Origin: a candidate division GN15 bacterium
GTDB taxonomy: Bacteria > Zixibacteria > MSB-5A5 > GN15 > FEB-12
NCBI GenBank assembly: GCA_014729205.1
Contig: WJKG01000319.1
Coordinates: 1 to 8,520, forward strand
Direction: 5' to 3'
Length of the DNA: 8,520 nt
Shown here: piece after piece, positions 1-5,985 of the stretch
Numbering within the stretch: position 1 is the first letter of the stretch
How the letters are laid out: each line of letters opens with the position of its first letter
Program-made: the position numbers and the translations under genes
The notes under the pieces: model-generated
Databases searched by the model: none
What the model saw: only the letters and a program-made list of their open reading frames with translations
Told to the model about the DNA's origin: nothing

Positions 1-122
1 TCGTTCACCTGGAGCCAGGTCTGGTAGGAGTAGTCCTTTTCGGTAGCGACATGGAACCACAGCAGCAGGCCCAGCGCGAGGGCTATGAGTTTTATCCAGA
101 AATTGTTGAGTAACTTCAGCAC
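1..122 (-). CDS. YbbR/CdaR-like membrane-anchored protein, N-terminal fragment
   Basis: This is the first 40 codons of a gene that runs off the left edge. It is read from a GTG at 122-120, and an in-frame TGA lies about 16 codons upstream. GGGA at 132-135 is a fair ribosome site, 9 bases before the GTG. The product has a basic start and one hydrophobic helix (about residues 8-25, including IALALGLLLWFHV), then the outward-facing start of a soluble domain (ATEKDYSYQTWLQVN). This layout and the LLLWFHV-T-EK pattern match the N-terminus of YbbR-domain proteins. In Firmicutes the YbbR protein CdaR anchors and regulates the diadenylate cyclase CdaA, which makes c-di-AMP. Here no cyclase gene precedes it: the upstream neighbour is the propeller gene, and this gene seems to have its own promoter. 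The family call rests on one short segment, and the YbbR repeats themselves are outside the window. Confidence 0.68.
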   Translation of the reverse strand, partial: MLKLLNNFWIKLIALALGLLLWFHVATEKDYSYQTWLQVN

Positions 123-186
123 GTTTTTTAGTCCCGGTATTGGCTGACCGCGCTGGACCAGTGGTTCTCAGCGGCTGGCTGACAGC

Positions 187-215
187 ATCTTAACACATCG
201 GCGTGGCGCGGGCAA
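187..215 (-). promoter_or_regulatory. Putative sigma-70 promoter for the YbbR-like gene
   Basis: Reading the minus strand, TTGCCC (215-210) and TAAGAT (192-187) are 17 bases apart. A TGT just before the -10 gives an extended -10 element. The site lies between the stop of the propeller gene (261) and the GTG of the YbbR-like gene (122), leaving a leader of about 60 bases. Both boxes match the consensus at four of six positions. The call assumes a standard housekeeping sigma factor. Confidence 0.5.
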
Positions 216-260
216 TACTAAAGCGGCGAGTGGGCTCTTTGTATCGATGTATCGGCAGGA

Positions 261-1730
261 TCAGTCGACACGTCGGGGATTATTCCACCAGAAGCGGGTG
301 AGGCCCTGATCGGAGCCGATCCAGAGGTAGTCGCCCTCGAAACGCAGGGTGAAGATGGTTTCCGAGGGGAGGCCATCGTAGGTGTCGAATCGTCGGGTGA
401 AGACGGGATCGGCGGTGTGGAACACGAACAGCAATCCCTGTGTACCGCCGATCGCGGCGATGGAGTCATTGACTGCAAGCGCGTTGGGCCAGACCTGTTC
501 GATACGGAGTCGGTGAGCGGTTGCCTCGCCGGTGATCAGATCGAGCTGAAGGGCGCCGTCATCAGAAATCCCCCACAGTGTGGAGTCATAAACATCCAGC
601 CCATAGACGTCGCTGGTGAGGACCATCTTCGGGTCACGGAACCGCTGGAGCCGACCATCGGCGCAGAAGTAGCGGAACACACCCTGTTCGGTGGCGATCC
701 AGATGGTGCTATCGTACAGGTGGATGTCCCAGATGCGCAGTCCTACCAGCGCTGAGGGAAAGATGTAATTGAGTGAGTCGTTCTCCGGAGCGAGGATAGT
801 GAGGCCTTCCTCGGTACCGACGAAGAGGCTGTCGCCATTGCGGGCGAGCGATATAATGTTGTCATCGATGAGCCCGGAGCGTCCGGTGACTTGATACTCG
901 ACCATCTGGCTGTTGCGATGCATGACATAGAGTCCGCTGGGGGTGCCGATGTAGAGGTAGTCATCATCGCCGGCCAGGCAGTTGACGTCGACCTCGGGGA
1001 AGCCGGCAATGACGCCGGATTCGATGTAGGTGAAGGAGGTGTCGGCGCGATTGAAGCCGGTTATGCCTGTGCGGAGACTATTGAACCCGGCGCCGCTGAC
1101 CCAGAGCATGTCTCCCTCTTCCCAGACGGCGTTGACACGTTCCTGCAACAGGCCAAAGGGGAGCATCTCCATGACATTTGTCGGTGGTGCGTAGCGGCCT
1201 GCTCCGTGGCCCCAGGTGCCGACCCAGATGTCGCCGCTGCCATCGTCCATGACGACATTGAAGTTATAGGTGCGGTGGTATTCACCGTAGAGGACGCCGG
1301 GTTCGCCATAAGAGAAGCCGAATGGCGCTACGAGCATCTCCGGGGGGGCGATGTACTGATTGTCGTTGTCTACCTCGGGCAGCGAAGTAATGGGGTACCA
1401 TCGTTCGAAGAGCGGTGCATATTCGTAGAGGTCGTTGCTGGTCTGGGCGTAGATCTTCTCACCGAAGCGGTCGGACCAGACGCGCTGGATGTCCTGGTGA
1501 TCGATTCCCTCAGTGCCCGTGAGGGGCGACTCCCATGTGCGGGTAGCTTTGTTGTACACAGTGATGCCATTGGTGGTGGCGAAGTACACGTGTGTCATGG
1601 AGGCGGAGATGTCGCGAATGAAGCTGAAATCCGACCAGGTTGTAGCCTGACCAACCGGTGAGGCCGAAATAGTGGGGGTTCCGATCAACAGGATGGTGAT
1701 CGCAAGGATGAGGCATCGGGCACGGTTCAT
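261..1730 (-). CDS. Secreted beta-propeller protein (two-component-regulator propeller type)
   Basis: This 489-residue protein starts with a signal peptide: R3 and R5, a hydrophobic stretch at about 7-20, and likely cleavage after ISA at 23. There is no lipobox. The rest is a run of short repeats of the form [L/I]-W/Y/F-[I/V]-G/A-T-x-x-G-[L/V], at about residues 48, 92, 167, 208, 258, 301, 342, 383, 423 and 467. Most are 40-44 residues apart, as expected for propeller blades. The last repeat (DGLPSETIFTL ... LWIGSDQGLTRF) is typical of the Reg_prop sensor repeats found outside hybrid two-component kinases. Here there is no kinase, transmembrane or DNA-binding part: the protein ends 9 residues after the final repeat. 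It probably acts in the periplasm or outside the cell as a binding or scaffold module; its ligand is unknown. The start overlaps the stop of the amidohydrolase gene by ATGA, and GAGG at 1735-1738 is the ribosome site, so the two genes are probably translationally coupled. Confidence 0.82.
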   Translation of the reverse strand: MNRARCLILAITILLIGTPTISASPVGQATTWSDFSFIRDISASMTHVYFATTNGITVYNKATRTWESPLTGTEGIDHQDIQRVWSDRFGEKIYAQTSNDLYEYAPLFERWYPITSLPEVDNDNQYIAPPEMLVAPFGFSYGEPGVLYGEYHRTYNFNVVMDDGSGDIWVGTWGHGAGRYAPPTNVMEMLPFGLLQERVNAVWEEGDMLWVSGAGFNSLRTGITGFNRADTSFTYIESGVIAGFPEVDVNCLAGDDDYLYIGTPSGLYVMHRNSQMVEYQVTGRSGLIDDNIISLARNGDSLFVGTEEGLTILAPENDSLNYIFPSALVGLRIWDIHLYDSTIWIATEQGVFRYFCADGRLQRFRDPKMVLTSDVYGLDVYDSTLWGISDDGALQLDLITGEATAHRLRIEQVWPNALAVNDSIAAIGGTQGLLFVFHTADPVFTRRFDTYDGLPSETIFTLRFEGDYLWIGSDQGLTRFWWNNPRRVD

Positions 1731-2923
1731 GCGGCCTCGCTGGTGAGCAGATCGATGGCGGTGGTAGCCAGTACGGCGGCGGCGCTTTCCATAGCGCGTT
1801 CATCGGCGATGAAATACGGTGAATGCCACGGCTTGTCGGCTCCGATTTTCGGATTGCGGATGCCGATTCGGAACATGGCTCCGGGGATTATCTCCTGATA
1901 GCAGGCGAAGTCTTCCCCGCCGAGGACTTGATCGGTGAGAACGATCTTGCCCTTGCCGTAGAGTGATTCGAAGCTGCGGCGGAAGGCGGCGTTGACCTCG
2001 GCGGAGTTTGACAGGACGGGATATGAAGCGATGAGGTTCATCTCGGCTTTGGCACCATGGGCGCGACAGATACCATCGGCGACGCGCTTGATCAGTTTGG
2101 GCAGTCTTTTTGAGTCGGCGGCTGAGAGTGTGCGGGCGGTGCCGGTGAGTCGGACGTGGTCGGCGATAACATTGCGAGCGGTGCCGCCTTCGATGCGACC
2201 GAAGGTGATGGCGACAGAGTTGATGGGGTCGCTGTGTCGGGAGACGACGGTTTGCAGGGCGGCGACGAGTTCGGAGGCGACGACGATGGCATCGACAGAG
2301 TCTTGCGGTCGGGCGGCGTGGCCTCCCCTACCGTGAACGATCAGGTCGAAATCGGTGACGGAGGCCATGGTGACGCCATCACGGAGTCCTATCTTGCCTA
2401 TGGGTACATGGGGGTCGACATGGAGCCCGAGGATAGCCGAGACACTTTCAAGGGCTCCAGCGGCAATCATTGGTCGCGCACCGCCGGGCGGGTGTTCCTC
2501 GGCCGGCTGGAACAGGAATCGTATGGTGCCGGGGAGGCGATCGGCGAAGCGGTTGAGAATGCGGGCGGTACCGAGGATGCTGGCCATGTGCATGTCGTGG
2601 CCGCAAGCGTGCATGAATCCGGGGCGCCGGGAGGCGAACTCCAACTCGGTTTGTTCGGTGACCGGGAGGGCGTCGATATCCGTTCTGATGGCGATGATGG
2701 GTGTTTTGCGCTTGCCCTTGATTTCGGCGACGAGGCCGGTTTTCATGTTCAGCTTTCGCTCGGAGAGGCCCAACTCGCGGCAGGTCTGTCTAAGATAGCG
2801 AGTGGTATCATGTTCCTGGAAGGCGATTTCGGGATTCTGATGGAGGTGACGTCGCCATGCGACCTGGTCGTCGTGGCCGTCTTTGGCGGCCGTAAGGATC
2901 TCGTTGATCAGTTGCTTATCCAT
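1727..2923 (-). CDS. M20 family metallo-amidohydrolase (hippurate / N-acyl-amino-acid hydrolase type)
   Basis: This 398-residue protein has the full set of M20D amidohydrolase motifs: RRHLHQNPE (24-32), RTDIDALPVTE (80-90), MHACGHDMH (104-112), FQPAEEHPPGGA (138-149), GLHVDP (166-171), GRGGHAARP (198-206), GGEDFACY (335-342) and WHSPYF (366-371). By family analogy the metal ligands are C107, H109, E143, H168 and H367, with E142 as the general base. H202 sits in the lid/dimerisation domain and completes the partner active site. Such enzymes cleave the amide bond of N-acyl amino acids, hippurate, indole-acetyl conjugates or N-acetyl-diaminopimelate; the substrate cannot be told from sequence. 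There is no signal peptide, so it should be cytosolic. The length is normal. It is the first gene of a two-gene unit with the secreted propeller protein. The start ATG has only a weak, close ribosome site (AGGT at 2927-2930). Confidence 0.93.
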   Translation of the reverse strand: MDKQLINEILTAAKDGHDDQVAWRRHLHQNPEIAFQEHDTTRYLRQTCRELGLSERKLNMKTGLVAEIKGKRKTPIIAIRTDIDALPVTEQTELEFASRRPGFMHACGHDMHMASILGTARILNRFADRLPGTIRFLFQPAEEHPPGGARPMIAAGALESVSAILGLHVDPHVPIGKIGLRDGVTMASVTDFDLIVHGRGGHAARPQDSVDAIVVASELVAALQTVVSRHSDPINSVAITFGRIEGGTARNVIADHVRLTGTARTLSAADSKRLPKLIKRVADGICRAHGAKAEMNLIASYPVLSNSAEVNAAFRRSFESLYGKGKIVLTDQVLGGEDFACYQEIIPGAMFRIGIRNPKIGADKPWHSPYFIADERAMESAAAVLATTAIDLLTSEAA

Positions 2924-2971
2924 GCTACCTGTCAGCTTCGCGAATTTCTATGCTGGTTCAGTTTCTACCCC

Positions 2972-2977
2972 ATTATA
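2972..2977 (-). promoter_or_regulatory. Putative -10 element for the amidohydrolase-propeller unit
   Basis: The minus strand carries a perfect TATAAT here, about 50 bases before the amidohydrolase ATG, in the 88-base gap after the AhpD-like gene. A transcript would start near 2965 and give a leader of about 42 bases. No good -35 box is found 16-18 bases upstream, so an activator or alternative recognition may be needed. A weak 5-bp dyad (GCGAT, 7 bases, ATCGC; 2989-3005) overlaps the expected -35 area. Confidence 0.4.
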
Positions 2978-3011
2978 CGACTCAGACAGCGATTCCATGC
3001 ATCGCCAGAGC

Positions 3012-3359
3012 CTATTCTCTTGTGGACAGATCATGCCAGAGGTCGGTTGCGCGCCGGATGTGCGGAATGGTGATAGAGCCGCCAACAACCAGGCCGATTG
3101 ACATTATCTCATCGAATTCCTCGTCGGTGACATCTAGTTCAAAGGCCTGGAGGACGTGATAGGCAATGCAATCGTCGCAGCGCAGGACAAGCGAGGCGAC
3201 CAGGCCCAGCATTTCCTTGGTTTTGGCGTCAAGGGCGCCGTCGCGGTAGACGGCGGTATCGAGGCCGAAGAAGCGCTTGATGTTAAGGTTGTCGCGTGCG
3301 AGGATGAGTTCGTTGAGTCGTTCCCGCTCGGCCTTGAATCTACGTGCTTTCTCTGACAT
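3012..3359 (-). CDS. Carboxymuconolactone decarboxylase / AhpD-like family protein
   Basis: This 115-residue, mostly helical protein has the AhpD redox signature CDDCIAYH, with C61, C64 and H68. E49 lies 12 residues before the first cysteine. That spacing matches Mycobacterium tuberculosis AhpD (E118, C130, C133, H137), in which the cysteine pair and proton relay reduce the peroxiredoxin system. The histidine that sits next to the second cysteine in AhpD (H132) is aspartate here (D63). The N-terminal half (LNIKRFFGLDTAVYRDGALDAK) fits the single-domain CMD fold, which forms multimers. Decarboxylase activity is unlikely given the CxxC; a thiol-disulfide or peroxidase-support role is more plausible but not proven. 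The gene has its own promoter and an excellent ribosome site (AAGGAG, 3365-3370, 5 bases from the ATG), so it seems to be an independent transcription unit. Confidence 0.88.
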   Translation of the reverse strand: MSEKARRFKAERERLNELILARDNLNIKRFFGLDTAVYRDGALDAKTKEMLGLVASLVLRCDDCIAYHVLQAFELDVTDEEFDEIMSIGLVVGGSITIPHIRRATDLWHDLSTRE

Positions 3360-3381
3360 TCAGTCTCCTTGTGTAATCCTC

Positions 3382-3410
3382 AATATAGCATCTGGCACGG
3401 TGGCGAGCAA
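3382..3410 (-). promoter_or_regulatory. Putative extended -10 promoter for the AhpD-like gene
   Basis: On the minus strand TTGCTC (3410-3405) and TATATT (3387-3382) are separated by 17 bases. TGC directly before the -10 makes it an extended -10. The -35 box is weak (three of six), the -10 is five of six. It lies in the 90-base gap after the polymerase gene, just ahead of the ribosome site and ATG of the AhpD-like gene, leaving a short leader of about 15-20 bases. Confidence 0.5.
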
Positions 3411-3449
3411 CAGATGGTGTTCAGGACGGACGAGATCATGCCATCAATG

Positions 3450-4325
3450 TCACTCCATCGCTTTCTGCACAGTGGTGATGGAGACAGCTGACTGGTACAT
3501 CCGTCGCCAGGGATCCGAGCGCTGTGACAGGCGCCGGAAGAGATTACTGATGGTATAGCGTTGCGAGTGCATACCCTGCTGGGTCAGCTCGTCGGGATCG
3601 ATGGGAGTCGCGACTGGCGCGTGTGGCTTGGCGCGCAGGGTGTACGGTGCGACGGTGGTCTGACCATAGGCGTTGCGGGATACATCGAGATAGACCCGTC
3701 CTCCCCGCTTGTTTTTTCGCTGTTCAGTGGTGAGTTGGTCGGGGTGTTGTTCGGCGAGCTTGTCGGCGAAGTCGCTGGCAACGTTTCGGACGGTGTCGAA
3801 GTCGGAGTCTCGCTTGAGCGGGATGACGAGGTGGACGCCGCGGGAGCCGGTAAGCATGCAGTAAACAGGCAGGTTGTGTCGGCGGCAGTGGTCCAGGATT
3901 ATTCTGGAGGCCTTGCGGACGGGACTGAAATGGTCGCCGGGGGGATCGATGTCGAAGACCATACGGTCGGGCGAGGCAGGCTTGTCCTGGCGACTGAGCC
4001 ACATGTGGACGGTTAGACAGGCCTGGTTGGCGAGGTAGGCGAGGTCGTCCTCGCGTTGGGCGACAACTTGTGTGTATTTCTCGTTCTTGCCGACCGATGT
4101 GCGCTCGATCCAGTCGGGGAAGTAATCGGGGACGGTCTTCTGGAAGAAGTCCTCGGAGTCGATGCCATCGGGGTAACGGTGCATGGTGAGGGGCCGGTCC
4201 TTAATGAGCGGCAGCATGTATTCCGAGACACGGCGGTAGTAGTCGATTATGTCGCCCTTGGTGATCTGGTCGTGTGGATAGAGGACTTTGTCTTCGCGGG
4301 AAACTTCGAATGAGAATTCAGACAT
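3450..4325 (-). CDS. ligD: LigD-type polymerase (archaeo-eukaryotic primase superfamily), stand-alone
   Basis: This 291-residue protein corresponds to the POL domain of bacterial LigD, which adds nucleotides (often ribonucleotides) to fill broken DNA ends during end joining. The N-terminus has DKVLYPHDQITKGDIIDYY (12-30) and MHRYPDGI (48-55). The primase catalytic core is clear: FDIDPP (124-129) with metal-binding D125 and D127, the nucleotide-binding TGSRGVHLVIPL (159-170), and VYLDVSRNAYGQTTVAPY (211-228) with the third aspartate D214. The D127-D214 distance is close to that in known LigD polymerases (D671-D759 in Pseudomonas). The length matches the isolated domain, so nothing essential is missing. 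Translation starts at ATG 4325 behind a strong ribosome site, AAAGGAGAT (4334-4342). The frame is the same as the ligase gene upstream, separated from it only by a TAG and six codons. It is the last gene of the apparent operon; I see no clear terminator after it. Confidence 0.95.
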   Translation of the reverse strand: MSEFSFEVSREDKVLYPHDQITKGDIIDYYRRVSEYMLPLIKDRPLTMHRYPDGIDSEDFFQKTVPDYFPDWIERTSVGKNEKYTQVVAQREDDLAYLANQACLTVHMWLSRQDKPASPDRMVFDIDPPGDHFSPVRKASRIILDHCRRHNLPVYCMLTGSRGVHLVIPLKRDSDFDTVRNVASDFADKLAEQHPDQLTTEQRKNKRGGRVYLDVSRNAYGQTTVAPYTLRAKPHAPVATPIDPDELTQQGMHSQRYTISNLFRRLSQRSDPWRRMYQSAVSITTVQKAME

Positions 4326-4333
4326 TTTCGCGG

Positions 4334-4342
4334 ATCTCCTTT
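4334..4342 (-). promoter_or_regulatory. Strong ribosome binding site of the polymerase gene
   Basis: The minus strand reads AAAGGAGAT, with 8 bases to the polymerase ATG. It sits inside the six codons that follow the ligase TAG. It decides that the polymerase is started separately and is not only made by stop-codon readthrough. Confidence 0.8.
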
Positions 4343-4343
4343 C

Positions 4344-5339
4344 CTACGAGCGGGCTGTTTCCCTGGTGACTTTGGTGGCCGGTTTGTCTCGTCGGAGCCC
4401 CAAAAAGCGTGGGTGACGGAGGCGGCCATCGTCGGTCCACTCCGTGAATCCGAACTGTCCGACCAATTCGGGTTTAATCCAGTGTACGTTCCTCGAGGGT
4501 ATGTCATCGTCGACAACAGGTGGTGATTTGCGCTGGAGTTTATCCATTCTGTCGCGGAGCGACCGTAGGGTGGCATGGTCATAGCCGGTGCCTACCTTGC
4601 CGGCGTAGCGAAGGTCGTCGTTCTCATAGTATCCCACCAGTAAGGCGCCGAAGCCGGGTCGTTCGCCGTGGGGATCGGTAAAGCCGACAATAACCAGCTC
4701 CTGCTGATTGACGCACTTGAACTTGAGCCAGTCTTTGGAGCGGCTGTGGCGGTAGGGGCCATCGAACCGCTTGGCGATGACGCCTTCCCAGCCCTTTTGA
4801 CAGGCCTCGCGGTGGTACTTCTCCCCCTCTTCACGGCGGTAGCTGGTCAGGCGCAGCGGATCACTGTAGTCGAGCAGTTTCTTGAGTACGGACTTGCGGT
4901 CCTTCAGGGGAACGTGGCTGAGGTCGTGCCCCTCGGCAAAGCAGACATCGAAAACGTAGAAGTAGACGGTTGGGCTGTCTGGTGGCTCGTTCTTTTTGCC
5001 CTTCTTCTGCATGCGTTGCTGCAGTTTGGAGAAGCTGGTGACGTTTCCTTCAAAGGCGACGATTTCTCCATCGACAATGTAGCCGGTGGTGTCCTGGACC
5101 TGGAATGCGTCGACCAATTCGGGATACGTGGAGTTGAGCTTTTTCTTGTTGCGGGAGTAGAGTGTGACGGTCTTGCCAGTGGACACAACGAGGCATCGTT
5201 CACCGTCGAGCTTGCGTTCGTAGATCCAGTCGGGGTCGGAGAAGTAGTCGTCAGTGAGCGTGGCCAGCATTGGTTGGGTAAACTGGGGCTGTTCCTTTTT
5301 GGTAGCGCGGGCTTTGATCTTGTCCGGGAGCAGACTCAT
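4344..5339 (-). CDS. ligD: ATP-dependent DNA ligase (LigD ligase domain), stand-alone
   Basis: This 331-residue protein matches the LIG domain of LigD, which seals DNA nicks through a ligase-AMP intermediate. The nucleotidyltransferase motifs are in order: motif I ERKLDGERCL (41-50) with adenylated lysine K43, motif Ia YSRN (61-64), VDGEIVAF (89-96), motif III YFYVFDV (126-132), motif IV EGVIAKRFD (185-193) and motif V DWLKFKC (203-209). The OB-fold follows (from LVIVGFTDPHGERPGFGALL, 215-234), and motif VI is RLRHPRFLGLRRDK (306-319). The length agrees with the isolated domain. The first 20 residues are basic and probably flexible. The ATG overlaps the stop of the phosphoesterase gene (ATGA), implying coupled translation; GGGAG about 10-15 bases upstream may help. 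It ends in TAG, after which the same frame stays open into the polymerase. It also resembles other B-type LigD-like ligases, but the neighbours make LigD the best call. Confidence 0.96.
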   Translation of the reverse strand: MSLLPDKIKARATKKEQPQFTQPMLATLTDDYFSDPDWIYERKLDGERCLVVSTGKTVTLYSRNKKKLNSTYPELVDAFQVQDTTGYIVDGEIVAFEGNVTSFSKLQQRMQKKGKKNEPPDSPTVYFYVFDVCFAEGHDLSHVPLKDRKSVLKKLLDYSDPLRLTSYRREEGEKYHREACQKGWEGVIAKRFDGPYRHSRSKDWLKFKCVNQQELVIVGFTDPHGERPGFGALLVGYYENDDLRYAGKVGTGYDHATLRSLRDRMDKLQRKSPPVVDDDIPSRNVHWIKPELVGQFGFTEWTDDGRLRHPRFLGLRRDKPATKVTRETARS

Positions 5340-5947
5340 GAGTTGGTCTCTCCCTGCTTTTTGCTTTCGTCAGCCTCGATTTGTTTGAGGGTCCGGCCGG
5401 AGATCACGGATTTGGGCTGGCTGGAGACGGGGTTGCGGCGCGCATCGGCTTCATCGTCCTTCATCTTGATCAGAAGCCAGCGTTTGTCGGATTTCTTGCC
5501 GGTGCGAACGAGTGCGTAGCCGCCTTTGAGCTTCTCGCCCTCGAGCCAGATTTCGATGCGACCTTTGTCGTAGGCTTTGTCCATGGCAAGGAGTCGGCCG
5601 TCGACACGTTTCATGTTCTTGTAGGTGCCGTGATCCCAGACCATGACGGGTCCGGCGCCATACTCGCCTTCGGGGATGACGCCCTCAAAATCCTTGTAGC
5701 CCATGGGGTGGTCTTCGGTTTCGATGGCCATGCGTTTGTCGCTTGGATTGGTTGACGGGCCCTTGGGGACAGCCCAGGATTTGAGGACACCGTCGACTTC
5801 GAGCCGGAAGTCATAGTGGAGGTTGCTGGCGTCGTGTTTCTGGATGACAAAGGCGCGGCCGCCTTTGGATCGGCCGCCTCCTTCCGGTTCGGAAGTTTTG
5901 CCGAAGTCGCGTTTCTTTTTGTACTCCTTGAGTTTATCTGTGGACAT
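5336..5947 (-). CDS. ligD: LigD-type DNA 3'-phosphoesterase, stand-alone
   Basis: This 203-residue protein is the PE module of LigD, a metal-dependent enzyme that trims 3' ends (removing a 3' ribonucleoside and then the 3' phosphate) to leave a ligatable 3'-OH. The entry motif is KKRDFGKTSEP (11-21). The active site is complete: HDASNLHYDFRLE (38-50) gives H38, H44, D46 and R48, EDHPMGY (78-84) gives E78, H80 and Y84, then EGVIPEGEYGAG follows (88-99). Each of these lies exactly four positions before its Pseudomonas LigD equivalent (H42, H48, D50, R52, H84, Y88). The C-terminal tail includes SVISGRTLKQIEAD (180-193), which resembles the linker between PE and LIG in fused LigD. The ATG has a good ribosome site, GGAAGGA (5954-5960, 6 bases away). 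The stop overlaps the ligase start by ATGA. The upstream regulator gene ends 38 bases away. Confidence 0.95.
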   Translation of the reverse strand: MSTDKLKEYKKKRDFGKTSEPEGGGRSKGGRAFVIQKHDASNLHYDFRLEVDGVLKSWAVPKGPSTNPSDKRMAIETEDHPMGYKDFEGVIPEGEYGAGPVMVWDHGTYKNMKRVDGRLLAMDKAYDKGRIEIWLEGEKLKGGYALVRTGKKSDKRWLLIKMKDDEADARRNPVSSQPKSVISGRTLKQIEADESKKQGETNS

Positions 5948-5960
5948 GTGCGATCCTTCC

Positions 5961-5979
5961 GCCGGAGTGGTGCTCCGAC
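5961..5979. repeat. Inverted repeat in the regulator-phosphoesterase gap
   Basis: On the minus strand GTCGGAG, a 5-base CACCA loop and CTCCGGC form a 7-bp stem with one G-T wobble. It fills half of the 38-base gap and ends one base before the GGAAGGA ribosome site of the phosphoesterase gene. No run of T follows, so it is not a typical intrinsic terminator. It could be an RNA hairpin affecting translation or mRNA processing, or a dyad for a DNA-binding protein, or chance. Confidence 0.4.
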
Positions 5980-5985
5980 ACTTGT

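Noticed and set aside
244..258. Direct repeat CGATAC-AT-CGATAC after the propeller stop
   Set aside because: Two 6-base copies only; too short to separate from chance, and not placed at a promoter box.
891..1661. Plus-strand open frame of 256 codons opposite the propeller gene
   Set aside because: It is antisense to the repeat region with typical mirror composition; the minus-strand frame has a signal peptide and regular repeats.
2989..3005. Small dyad after the AhpD-like gene as a transcription terminator
   Set aside because: The stem has only 5 bp with a 7-base loop and no T-run follows on the minus strand.
2156..3073. Long open frame of about 305 codons on the plus strand opposite the amidohydrolase
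   Set aside because: It lies antisense to a gene with all M20 motifs, has no recognisable domain and a biased composition (many Gly, Asp, Val), as expected for the mirror of a GC-rich coding frame.
4344..4346. TAG as a recoded sense codon in this organism
   Set aside because: Two other genes here (the response regulator and the AhpD-like protein) also end in TAG at natural domain ends without a useful extension, so TAG works as a normal stop. Readthrough specific to the ligase stop stays possible.
5336..5339. PE-LIG boundary as a sequencing frameshift in a fused LigD
   Set aside because: The genes meet in a clean ATGA overlap, the ligase starts before its motif I with a normal N-terminus, and the junction has no long homopolymer. 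Resequencing would settle it.
4668..5519. Long plus-strand open frame opposite the ligase and phosphoesterase genes
   Set aside because: It is a shadow of two clearly identified genes and crosses their boundary; no family features are seen.
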